From JBLNCE01 sp050260415 (GTDB lineage Bacteria > Bacillota > UBA4882 > JAAYXC01): a DNA stretch of 8,005 nucleotides. The position numbers and the translations under genes are program-made. Shown one piece after another: positions 1-5,757 of this stretch (its first letter is position 1; every line of letters begins with the position of its first letter). Below the pieces are notes generated by a model. It was given only the letters and a program-made list of their open reading frames with translations. It did no database searches and was not told where the DNA came from. The DNA lies in contig JBLNCE010000018.1 in assembly GCA_050260415.1 (NCBI GenBank), forward strand, positions 1 to 8,005. The letters run 5' to 3'.

Positions 1-150
1 CAAGCCACTAAATCAGGCTTGGAAAAGTATTACAAAAGATTTACACGCTGTTTAACAACAATGCCAAAGATCATTTTAGGGGAAAGAATTGAATAAGGAG
101 AGGCGGCCGCAACATGTTGCGTCCCTATACAAGAACGGGTATGGGGCTTT

Positions 151-190
151 CCGACTGGGGACTGACCCGCGACCCGTGAACCATGACTTC
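151..190 (+). repeat. Degenerate heptanucleotide array, copy A
   Basis: The stretch can be cut into consecutive 7-base words from about 153: gactggg, gactgac, ccgcgac, ccgtgaa, ccatgac. The words share a C-C-G-Y-G-A-C theme. The same theme recurs in the same orientation near 1848 and 5633. This is the most degenerate of the three copies and lies just left of a terminator, outside any gene. Heptameric short tandem repeats of this general kind are known from cyanobacteria and some other bacteria, but I cannot assign this to a named family. Confidence 0.55.
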
Positions 191-208
191 CAATATTGAT
201 AACAGATG

Positions 209-251
209 AAAAAAGATCCCGCCCGATCATCCATCGAACCGGATCTTTTTT
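209..251 (-). terminator. Rho-independent terminator, probably bidirectional
   Basis: AAAAAAGATCC (209-219) and GGATCTTTTTT (241-251) form a perfect 11-bp inverted repeat around a 21-base loop. The loop can add a small inner pairing, CGAT with ATCG. Read on the minus strand, the stem ends in a six-T run and lies about 20 bases past the stop codon of the minus-strand gene that ends at 273, so it fits as that gene's terminator. Read on the plus strand it also ends in six Ts, so it could stop transcription entering from the left. It is the clearest non-coding element in the window. Confidence 0.8.
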
Positions 252-272
252 CTTTGATTCAAAACTAAGCAT

Positions 273-671
273 TCAAAATTCAACATTACTCTCATCGGTC
301 AAAGCCCTGACCGCAATCCTCATCCCATCCATGAACGCCTTCTCCGCCATGATCTCCGTCTCCAGGCAGTGCGCGGCGCCCAGGGCCTCGGAGTATTGCA
401 GGAGCAGGGTTTGGCCTGCCTCCGGGAGCGACTCGCGGAGCCGCTCGTAGAGCCGGGAGGCTTCTTCCTGTTGGCGGCGGTATGCGGCGGACTCGCGGTA
501 GGGGTCCACGCGGTCGAGGCGGAGGGAGATGAATTGGCGGAGATCCTCGAGAAAGGTGCGGTAGGAGCCGGAATTGTCGCGGGCGAGGAAGGGGACGGGC
601 CGGCGGGAGGCGCGATCGCGGACGAGGATGGGCTTCTCCGGGACGGCGCGCAGGGCTGACTGGTAAAGCAT
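273..671 (-). CDS. Small hypothetical protein, DUF6809-like
   Basis: This 132-aa protein has no recognised catalytic motif. Its C-terminal two thirds are predicted helical and charged: a DLRQFISLRLDRVDPY stretch at about residues 43-58, a run rich in Glu, Arg and Gln, then a closing helix containing EKAFMDGMRIAVRAL. That order (an N-terminal 'L..L....IDP' element, a Tyr-containing helix, and a final helix with an aromatic-x-x-G-h-R/K-h-A-h pattern) resembles the short DUF6809 proteins of Bacillota. This is a resemblance from memory, not a search result. The start is supported by AGGAGGA at 679-685, 7 bases upstream, and by a good promoter at 738-766. A strong terminator follows the stop, so the gene is a single-cistron unit. 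It is divergent from an XRE regulator, which may control it. GC is high (65-72% in hand-counted lines). No signal peptide or membrane segment is evident. Confidence 0.72.
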   Translation of the reverse strand: MLYQSALRAVPEKPILVRDRASRRPVPFLARDNSGSYRTFLEDLRQFISLRLDRVDPYRESAAYRRQQEEASRLYERLRESLPEAGQTLLLQYSEALGAAHCLETEIMAEKAFMDGMRIAVRALTDESNVEF

Positions 672-687
672 GCTCGATTCCTCCTGT

Positions 688-722
688 CTTATTATTGTAA
701 TACCCCGTATGTGTGGTATAAG
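688..722 (-). promoter_or_regulatory. Dyad in the 5' leader of the minus-strand gene
   Basis: On the plus strand, ATACC (700-704) pairs with GGTAT (715-719). A partly overlapping outer pair, CTTAT (688-692) and ATAAG (718-722), is also present. The element lies between the likely transcription start (about 731) and the ribosome binding site. It could be an operator for the neighbouring HTH protein or a weak leader hairpin. The arms are short, so chance cannot be excluded. Confidence 0.3.
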
Positions 723-737
723 ACTGTGTTTGAAAAT

Positions 738-766
738 AATGTATCATTTGTGGATTCGATTGTCAA
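738..766 (-). promoter_or_regulatory. Sigma-A/70 type promoter for the minus-strand gene
   Basis: On the minus strand there is a perfect TTGACA -35 box (plus-strand 761-766), a 17-bp spacer and a TACATT -10 box (738-743, 4 of 6 consensus bases). Initiation near 731 would leave a leader of about 60 bases before the ATG whose first base is 671. It faces away from the plus-strand promoter at 784-812. Confidence 0.7.
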
Positions 767-783
767 GCTCAAATCTTAGGAGA

Positions 784-812
784 TTGTGATTCTGTCTTTG
801 CCGAGGTATAAT
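784..812 (+). promoter_or_regulatory. Sigma-A/70 type promoter for the HTH gene
   Basis: TTGTGA (784-789), a 17-bp spacer and a perfect TATAAT (807-812) form a good promoter. It would start transcription near 819. The ATG at 811 therefore overlaps the -10 box and cannot be the translation start, which fixes the HTH protein's start at 853. Only 17 bp (767-783) separate this -35 box from that of the divergent promoter, so one bound regulator could affect both. Confidence 0.7.
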
Positions 813-852
813 GCAGGTGAAAGCACATGACCGGGAAAGGGGAATCCGCGGC

Positions 853-1050
853 ATGATCAAGTGCAATCTCAGCCGTATCTTGGGCGAACGCCGCATCAAA
901 ATGGCGGACTTGGCCAAGCAGGCCGGCGTGAACAAGAACACAGTGCTCTCGCTCTACCACGAGCGGGCCAAGGGCGTGACGTTCGAGGTGATGGACAAGT
1001 TGTGCGGGGCATTGGGGTGCGAGGTGGGGGAGCTTTTTGAGAGGGTTTAA
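853..1050 (+). CDS. XRE (Cro/CI) family HTH transcriptional regulator, YozG-like
   Basis: This 65-aa DNA-binding protein is essentially a single helix-turn-helix domain. The order is typical of short Cro/CI-type regulators (HTH_26/YozG-like): an N-terminal helix with LSRILGERRIKM, the HTH proper LAKQAGVNKNTVLSLYHERA (about residues 19-38), then GVTFEVMDKLCGALGCEVGELF, whose 'L...LGC.vgeLf' ending is a family hallmark. The start at 853 has AAAGGGG (836-842) about 10 bases upstream. The in-frame ATG at 811 is rejected because it lies in the -10 box. Single-domain proteins of this type commonly bind operators near their own promoter. Here the divergent arrangement suggests control of itself and of the small gene on the minus strand; that role is inferred. 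No terminator is visible after the stop. Confidence 0.88.
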   Translation: MIKCNLSRILGERRIKMADLAKQAGVNKNTVLSLYHERAKGVTFEVMDKLCGALGCEVGELFERV

Positions 1051-1175
1051 GGGCACGTGAAGATTGGCAGGTACTGCGGCCAAGTAGGTGAACTTTCGGA
1101 TATCAAGCCGGTTCCTGTATCCACGTCGCGGTACGCGAGGGGCGCGGATTATGAAAGTCTGCGGGGGGACCAGCG

Positions 1176-1817
1176 ATGGGCATAATCCATAAGGAGGTTA
1201 TCTTCGACGAGCGTGCGCCGGATGTGGTCGCCATTGCCGACAAAATCACCGAACTATGCGGGCTGGCGATCTCAGTCGAGAAAGACGGTCCGGAGGATGA
1301 GACTGATCTATATCTGATGCATGCCCGCCTGGCCTTTGCCTGCATGCCCGAGGATCGGATCGAAATCTATTCATATCGTCCCGGGGCGGTAAAGATGCGA
1401 TGCAGCATTGATTTCGCTGAAGTCCACCCGCGTCTATTCAAAAATATTGAAGGCCTTGATGAACCGGATGGAATGCAAGTGGTACACCTCAAGAGCTTTC
1501 TAGGGCCGGATCCCGCCTTGTTCATCCTGGCCGTCCTGGCCCTCGAATCTTTTGGCGGGCGCTCGAGCCCGCCCCTTTCCGATGATGAGCGGCGTGAGTA
1601 CGGCAGGAAATTTACCGTCGATGAGATCATCGAGCGGCAACGCAAGGCGATCAAACGTGGGCGGTGGATGACGATAGGGATGGTGCTCAGTGCTCCGCTG
1701 TTGGTGATCTCGTTCTTGATCGAGGGCATCTGGTTTCTTCTGACGCTGCCTTGGCGGATACACAGAGCGTGTAAGGCAATTGGGATGGGCCGGGGAGATC
1801 GCAATAGCGATAGATGA
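1176..1817 (+). CDS. Hypothetical protein with C-terminal membrane segment
   Basis: I do not recognise this 213-aa protein. Residues 1 to about 125 look like a soluble alpha/beta domain. A polar stretch follows, including a PPLSDDERREYGRKFTVDE segment and a basic IIERQRKAIKRGR helix. About 28 mostly hydrophobic residues (roughly 164-192, MTIGMVLSAPLL to FLLTLPW) then form one long membrane segment, or two short ones, with a basic tail RIHRACK. That predicts a C-terminally anchored protein with most of its mass on one side of the membrane, probably the cytoplasm given basic residues on both sides. There is no signal peptide. The ATG at 1176 follows a GGGGGGA Shine-Dalgarno sequence (1163-1169) by 6 bases. 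It lies 125 bases after the HTH gene on the same strand with no obvious terminator between, so read-through is possible. It may be unrelated to the large gene downstream. Confidence 0.75.
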   Translation: MGIIHKEVIFDERAPDVVAIADKITELCGLAISVEKDGPEDETDLYLMHARLAFACMPEDRIEIYSYRPGAVKMRCSIDFAEVHPRLFKNIEGLDEPDGMQVVHLKSFLGPDPALFILAVLALESFGGRSSPPLSDDERREYGRKFTVDEIIERQRKAIKRGRWMTIGMVLSAPLLVISFLIEGIWFLLTLPWRIHRACKAIGMGRGDRNSDR

Positions 1818-1847
1818 TAGGTAGCGGTAAGCCGGGACGGGAACCGG

Positions 1848-1889
1848 CTCGTGAATCGCGACCCGTGACTTTTGACTCGTGACTGATGT
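1848..1889 (+). repeat. Degenerate heptanucleotide array, copy B
   Basis: Consecutive 7-base words ctcgtga, atcgcga, cccgtga, cttttga, ctcgtga, ctgatgt follow the consensus C-Y-C-G-Y-G-A. It begins about 30 bases after the stop of the 213-aa gene and lies outside coding sequence. A 26-base dispersed repeat follows at 1944. The same two elements, in the same order and orientation, recur after the large gene at 5633 and 5732. Confidence 0.7.
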
Positions 1890-1943
1890 TCTATGTGGGG
1901 CCGTCAGTATTTGGCGGTCTCGTTTGTTATAATGACGATCGCC

Positions 1944-1969
1944 TAAAACCCAGCCAGGCCCTTCAGCGC
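1944..1969 (+). repeat. 26-base dispersed repeat, copy 1
   Basis: This 26-mer (taaaac, then cagccaggcccttcagcgc) matches 5732-5757 at 25 of 26 positions; the sole difference is C1950 against T5738. Looser similarity continues for about 14 bases to the right. Read on the minus strand both copies encode ALKGLA followed by G/E-F and a stop, so they may be remnants of the 3' end of a repeated gene; this is uncertain. Copy 1 lies about 190 bases upstream of the large NTPase-TPR gene. Confidence 0.65.
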
Positions 1970-1990
1970 TTGGCGGGGGTCCGTTTGTTA

Positions 1991-2007
1991 TTGTCAACAT
2001 ATGACAA
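1991..2007. promoter_or_regulatory. Operator-like dyad TTGTCA-N5-TGACAA
   Basis: A perfect 6-bp inverted repeat with a 5-base centre lies in the gene-free region upstream of the large gene. Its size and symmetry suit a dimeric repressor site. It is about 150 bases from the start codon and not next to a clear promoter, so its role is unproven. Confidence 0.3.
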
Positions 2008-2081
2008 GCGGTTGGCAGGAATCGAGAGGTAGTAGACGAATCTTCCAACAGTATGCTCGATCCAGGTTTTCAGGTATATCA

Positions 2082-2108
2082 ATTATGCTCTGGCTACGCC
2101 CGCATAAT
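2082..2108. promoter_or_regulatory. Dyad ATTATGC / GCATAAT upstream of the large gene
   Basis: A perfect 7-bp inverted repeat (2082-2088 and 2102-2108) with a 13-base centre puts its half-sites 20 bp apart, two helical turns on one face. The right arm contains CATAAT, a possible -10 box 5/6 identical to consensus, but no good -35 lies at the right distance. It is 50 bases upstream of the start at 2159. A dyad of this size can occur by chance in a few hundred bases. Confidence 0.35.
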
Positions 2109-2158
2109 GTAATGAGCGTACTAAAAATGCATCCGCAAGCAATGTGAGAAGGACTGGG

Positions 2159-5100
2159 ATGTCTGTGGTGAGGTCAGCTATATCGGTGCTGCTTAATATT
2201 CTATTTGCAGCATTGAGCCTCTTGTCCTTATTCCAGTTTTTGTTCCCAGATGTGGTATTTTGTGTACCGGATCGCTATCAAATGCCTGTCGCTTTCGGTT
2301 TGTTAGCATTAGCTGTTCTAATGGGTTTACTTGGTCATTTCACATCTAAAGACAGACCGCTCCGAAGGAAAGCCTCTATGTCCATTATTCTCTCCAAGAA
2401 CACTCGCGAGAGACCGTCGAGTTTCGACCGGCCCAGTATCTTGCTGAACAGCAAGTATGAGGTCGTGCCCTTTCACGAGGAAACTTGCCACCGGGAGCTG
2501 GAACTGCTGGAAGCGTGGTGTCAAGATAAAGAGCGCTTCAGTGTGAGGCTTTTTTACGGGCCGGGCGGCCGCGGGAAGACCCGGCTGTTGACCGAGTGGT
2601 GCCGGCGACTGCGTAGGAAGGGCTGGGCGACCGGGTACCTTATTGACGAGCCGAGTGATGAACAGATACAGCATCTGATACATAAAGGCAAGAAGCCTCT
2701 TTTTGTCGTCATCGATTACGCCGAGGCCAAACAGTGGTTGAGGGCTTTTCTCATGACAACCCAACGGGAATCCAGCCACCGGACTAGGATTATCCTAATC
2801 GCCCGCGAGGCGGGTGACTGGTGGCAGATGCTAGAGACACTGGGTTCTTTCATCAGGCAATATGAACCGCATGAGGTTCCGCCAGTCCTGGCGGAGAACC
2901 AGATGCGTCTGCGAGTATTCACCCACGCGGCCAAGGCATATGCAAAATACCTGTGCAAGCCTTGCCCCCGCCTGGAGCCGGACCTGACCGACGCGCGTTT
3001 TGAACGCGTGCTCTACCTCCACATGGCGGCGCTCGCCGCCGTGGAGGGGGATCCGTTACACGCGAGCACTCTGTTATACGAGACGCTGAAAAGAGAAGAA
3101 GCCTTCTGGACACAGGGGATGCAACCTGAAGACCAGCAAGTTATACTGGCGCGCGTCCGTCTTTTCATGGCAGCCGTTACATTACTGAACGGCGTGGAAA
3201 ACGAGGATGCAGCCACCAAGCTCCAGCAACGGCTATACGGCGGCAATGAGCGGCTGGACCAGAGAATTCTCCTCCATCTACACAACATCTATCAAACCAA
3301 AGATAAGTATATCGGCCCCCTGGAACCCGATCTTCTGGGTGAGGAACTGGTTCGCGGCATACTGGAAAAGAAGCTGGATACATTGTCACGAATCTTTGCG
3401 CAGGCGGAAAGCAAGGCTCTTCAGCACGGATTTTGGTTGCTCGGCAGGATCGATTGGAAGGATGAGATGAGTGAACGGATCAAGCAAGCCATTCATGATA
3501 TACTACTGGAAGACCTGTCCAACCGCGCTCTGCCTGCCCTGAATGCCGCCCTGGCTTTGGGTGATGAACGGGCTTCAATACCGTTGGGCGCGATCCTGGC
3601 ACAAGCATTGAGGGAGCAAGGATCCGTCGCTTTGGCCAAGTCGCTCATACCAAGACTACCGCACCCACAACGAACCACGGCTCTGCTGGATGTGGGCGTG
3701 TGGGCGTGTGAGAAAGCATTGAGCGTGGTAACCGAATCACCGGAGAGACGGGCCGCTCTGCTCAACGAAGCTTCATCATGGATGAGTCGGGTGAATCGGC
3801 GCGAGGAGGCGCTGGAGGCTGTGCAGGAGGCCGTGGAGATCCGCCGCGGCCTGGCAAGGAATCGTCCTGACGCTTTCCTGCCCAATCTGGCCGCAAGTCT
3901 CAACAACTTGGGCAATGCGCTGGGCGATCTTGGCCGGCGCGAGGAGGCGCTGGAGGCCACGCAGGAGGCTGTGAAGATCTATCGCGGTCTGGCGAAGGAC
4001 CGTCCCGACGCCTTCCTACCCAGTCTGGCCCCCACTCTCAGCAACTTGAGCAATAGGTTGAGCGAACTTGGCCGGCGTGAAGAAGCCCTGGCGGCCGCTC
4101 AGGAGGCTGTGGAGATCCGCCGCAGTCTGGCAAAGGATCGTCCTGACGCCTTCCTGCCCGATCTGGCCGCGAGTCTCAACAGCCTGGGCAATGCGCTAAG
4201 CGAACTCGGCCGGCGCGAGGAGGCGCTGGAGGCCGCGCAGGAGGCCGCGGAGATCTGCCGCGCTCTGGCGAAGGACCGCCCCGATGCCTTCCTGCCCTAT
4301 CTGGCCCTCAGTCTCAATAACTTGAGCAATAGGTTAAGTGAACTTGGCCGACGCGAGGAGGCGCTGGAGGCCGCGCAGGAGGCCACAGAGATCCATCGCG
4401 GATTGGCGAAGGACCGTCCCGACGCCTTTCTGCCCGTTCTGGCCACGAGTCTTAACAACCTTGCCATTAAGCTGAGCAATCTCGGCCAGCACGAGGAGGC
4501 GCTGGCGGCCACGCAGGAGGCCGCGGGGATATACCGTGCTCTTGCGAAGGACCGTCCCGACGCCTTCCTGCCCGGTCTAGCCCTCGTTCTAAACAGTTTG
4601 AGCAATAGGCTGAGAGATCTCGGCCAGTGCGGGGAGGCGCTGGAGTCCGCACAAGAGGCCGCGGAGATCTATCGCGGTCTGGCGAAGGCTCGTCCCGACG
4701 TCTTTCTACCCGCTCTGGCCACGAGTCTCAACAACTTGGGCGTTATTCTGCGCGAACTCGGCCAGCTCGGGGAGGCACTGGAGACCGCGCGAGAGACCGT
4801 AGAGATCTGCCGCGGTCTGGCGAAGGCCCGTCCCGACGTCTTTCTACCCGTTCTGGCCACGAGTCTTAACAATTTAGGCATTAATCTGAGCAATGTCGGC
4901 CGGTGCGAGGAGGCGCTGGAGGCCGCGCGGGAGGCTGTGGATATCCGCCGCAGTCTGGTAAAGGACCATCCCGATGTCTTCTTGCTCGATCTGGCCGCGA
5001 GTCTCAACAACCTGGGCAATGTGCTGAGCGATCTTGGCCGGAGCGAGGAGGCGCTGGAGGCTGCGCGGGAGGCCGTAGAGATCTACCGCGGTCTGGCTAA

Positions 5101-5530
5101 GGCCCGGTCTGACGTCTTCCTGCCCGATCTGGCCATGAGTCTCAACAACCTAGGCATTAAGCTGTGTAAACTAGGCCGGCACGAGGAAGCGCTGGAGGCC
5201 GCGCAGGAGGCTGTGGAGATCCGCCGCAGTCTGGTAAAGAACCGTCCCGACGCCTTCCTGCCCAAACTGGCGCAATCACTGCTTAACTTGGGCGGTTGTT
5301 TATGGGCAATGGAGAGATTATCTGAAGCACATAGATCATTTGCCGATGGTATACTTAGCTTGAAACCGGTATTTATGGCCCTGCCAAATGAGTTCGCTTC
5401 GCTTATGGGCGCATTAGTCAGGAATTACATGTCTCTATCAGAGAAGATAGGGGAAAAGCCAGATGACGATTTATTGGAACCAATGCTTGACATGCTGGAG
5501 ATAAGTCGGCAGGATGCAGAGGTTCAATAA
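2159..5530 (+). CDS. Membrane-anchored STAND-like NTPase with TPR array
   Basis: This 1123-aa protein has three parts. Residues 6-29 and 44-60 are hydrophobic membrane segments, followed by basic KDRPLRRK, predicting both termini in the cytoplasm. A P-loop NTPase follows: Walker A GPGGRGKT (134-141), Walker B VVIDYAE with Asp186, and a sensor-like RTRIILIAREAGDWW (208-222). This motif set matches STAND/AAA-type NTPases fused to TPRs. A helical region leads to eleven 46-residue TPR-type units (547-1052), then a diverged twelfth and a short tail. STAND proteins usually bind a ligand or partner through their repeats, oligomerise on ATP binding and trigger an N-terminal effector. The effector here would be the two-helix membrane module; function is inferred. 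ATG 2159 is chosen over GTG 2144 because GAGAAGG (2146-2152) sits 6 bases upstream. The last codons overlap a downstream ATG (TAATG), implying a coupled partner. GC is 42-47% at both ends against about 78% in the array. Confidence 0.85.
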   Translation: MSVVRSAISVLLNILFAALSLLSLFQFLFPDVVFCVPDRYQMPVAFGLLALAVLMGLLGHFTSKDRPLRRKASMSIILSKNTRERPSSFDRPSILLNSKYEVVPFHEETCHRELELLEAWCQDKERFSVRLFYGPGGRGKTRLLTEWCRRLRRKGWATGYLIDEPSDEQIQHLIHKGKKPLFVVIDYAEAKQWLRAFLMTTQRESSHRTRIILIAREAGDWWQMLETLGSFIRQYEPHEVPPVLAENQMRLRVFTHAAKAYAKYLCKPCPRLEPDLTDARFERVLYLHMAALAAVEGDPLHASTLLYETLKREEAFWTQGMQPEDQQVILARVRLFMAAVTLLNGVENEDAATKLQQRLYGGNERLDQRILLHLHNIYQTKDKYIGPLEPDLLGEELVRGILEKKLDTLSRIFAQAESKALQHGFWLLGRIDWKDEMSERIKQAIHDILLEDLSNRALPALNAALALGDERASIPLGAILAQALREQGSVALAKSLIPRLPHPQRTTALLDVGVWACEKALSVVTESPERRAALLNEASSWMSRVNRREEALEAVQEAVEIRRGLARNRPDAFLPNLAASLNNLGNALGDLGRREEALEATQEAVKIYRGLAKDRPDAFLPSLAPTLSNLSNRLSELGRREEALAAAQEAVEIRRSLAKDRPDAFLPDLAASLNSLGNALSELGRREEALEAAQEAAEICRALAKDRPDAFLPYLALSLNNLSNRLSELGRREEALEAAQEATEIHRGLAKDRPDAFLPVLATSLNNLAIKLSNLGQHEEALAATQEAAGIYRALAKDRPDAFLPGLALVLNSLSNRLRDLGQCGEALESAQEAAEIYRGLAKARPDVFLPALATSLNNLGVILRELGQLGEALETARETVEICRGLAKARPDVFLPVLATSLNNLGINLSNVGRCEEALEAAREAVDIRRSLVKDHPDVFLLDLAASLNNLGNVLSDLGRSEEALEAAREAVEIYRGLAKARSDVFLPDLAMSLNNLGIKLCKLGRHEEALEAAQEAVEIRRSLVKNRPDAFLPKLAQSLLNLGGCLWAMERLSEAHRSFADGILSLKPVFMALPNEFASLMGALVRNYMSLSEKIGEKPDDDLLEPMLDMLEISRQDAEVQ
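3797..5314 (+). repeat. In-frame 138-bp tandem repeat array (11 TPR units)
   Basis: Eleven units of exactly 138 bp (46 codons) start at 3797 and every 138 bases to 5177, with no frameshift or length change. The protein consensus begins RREEALEAAQEAVEI, continues through YRGLAKDRPDAFLP and LAxSLNNLG, and ends LSELG. Unit length is well above the 34 residues of a canonical TPR, because a linker with the 'DRPDAFLP' motif is included. Units 1-6 and 11 read DAFLP; units 7-10 read DVFLP. Units 2, 4 and 6 share LSNRL where odd units 1 and 3 read LGNAL, so part of the array looks duplicated as two-unit blocks of 276 bp. A diverged twelfth unit follows at 5315-5452. Confidence 0.93.
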
Positions 5531-5632
5531 TGAGCATGAATGCCCTGGATTGGGACAAGTGCTTTCTCAAATCCTTGCGAGATACGGAGGTACCTCAAAC
5601 ACATTATCACCTGGGCCAATTCGATTCCAGCG

Positions 5633-5674
5633 AGGATGACTCGCGACCCGCGACTCGTGACTTTGAACTCTGTG
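5633..5674 (+). repeat. Degenerate heptanucleotide array, copy C
   Basis: Consecutive 7-base words aggatga, ctcgcga, cccgcga, ctcgtga, ctttgaa, ctctgtg share the consensus of copy B (C-Y-C-G-Y-G-A) and its orientation. The array falls inside the reading frame that starts at 5530. As in copy B, a 26-base repeat follows about 70-80 bases later. Confidence 0.7.
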
Positions 5675-5731
5675 GCGCTTCGAAGCACGACCGAGCCCGT
5701 ACAGGAAGGTACGGCCTTTGGGATGACCTAG

Positions 5732-5757
5732 TAAAACTCAGCCAGGCCCTTCAGCGC
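5732..5757 (+). repeat. 26-base dispersed repeat, copy 2
   Basis: It matches 1944-1969 at 25 of 26 bases, and its position relative to the adjacent heptanucleotide array is nearly the same as in copy 1. The two cassettes are direct repeats about 3.8 kb apart, flanking the NTPase-TPR gene and its truncated partner. On the minus strand the frame here reads RPALKGLAEFY then stop, preceded by an open frame back to about 5922 with no recognisable start signals. Confidence 0.65.

Noticed and set aside
1..21. Hairpin CAAGCC-N9-GGCTTG at the window edge
   Set aside because: No T-run follows on the plus strand, and the minus-strand side is outside the window, so a terminator cannot be judged.
151..190. 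Heptad arrays considered as CRISPR
   Set aside because: Units are 7 bases long, contiguous and degenerate, with no spacers and no cas genes.
30..272. 80-aa minus-strand open frame
   Set aside because: It begins beyond and runs through the strong terminator at 209-251 and the heptad array, and has no ribosome binding site.
369..659. 96-aa plus-strand frame opposite the minus-strand gene
   Set aside because: The Gly/Ala/Glu-rich translation is an antisense shadow in high-GC DNA. The minus strand has the promoter, ribosome binding site and terminator.
292..747. 151-aa minus-strand frame rich in Pro and Arg
   Set aside because: It is an out-of-frame shadow of the 132-aa gene, and its start lies upstream of the mapped promoter start.
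1905..1933. Perfect TATAAT at 1928-1933 as a promoter
   Set aside because: No acceptable -35 box lies 16-18 bp upstream, and the nearest downstream gene start is over 200 bases away.
4297..5265. Several antisense frames with periodic Arg/Ser-rich peptides, and plus-strand Gly/Arg-rich frames
   Set aside because: They repeat at the 138-bp period of the TPR units and are simply alternate-frame readings of that array.
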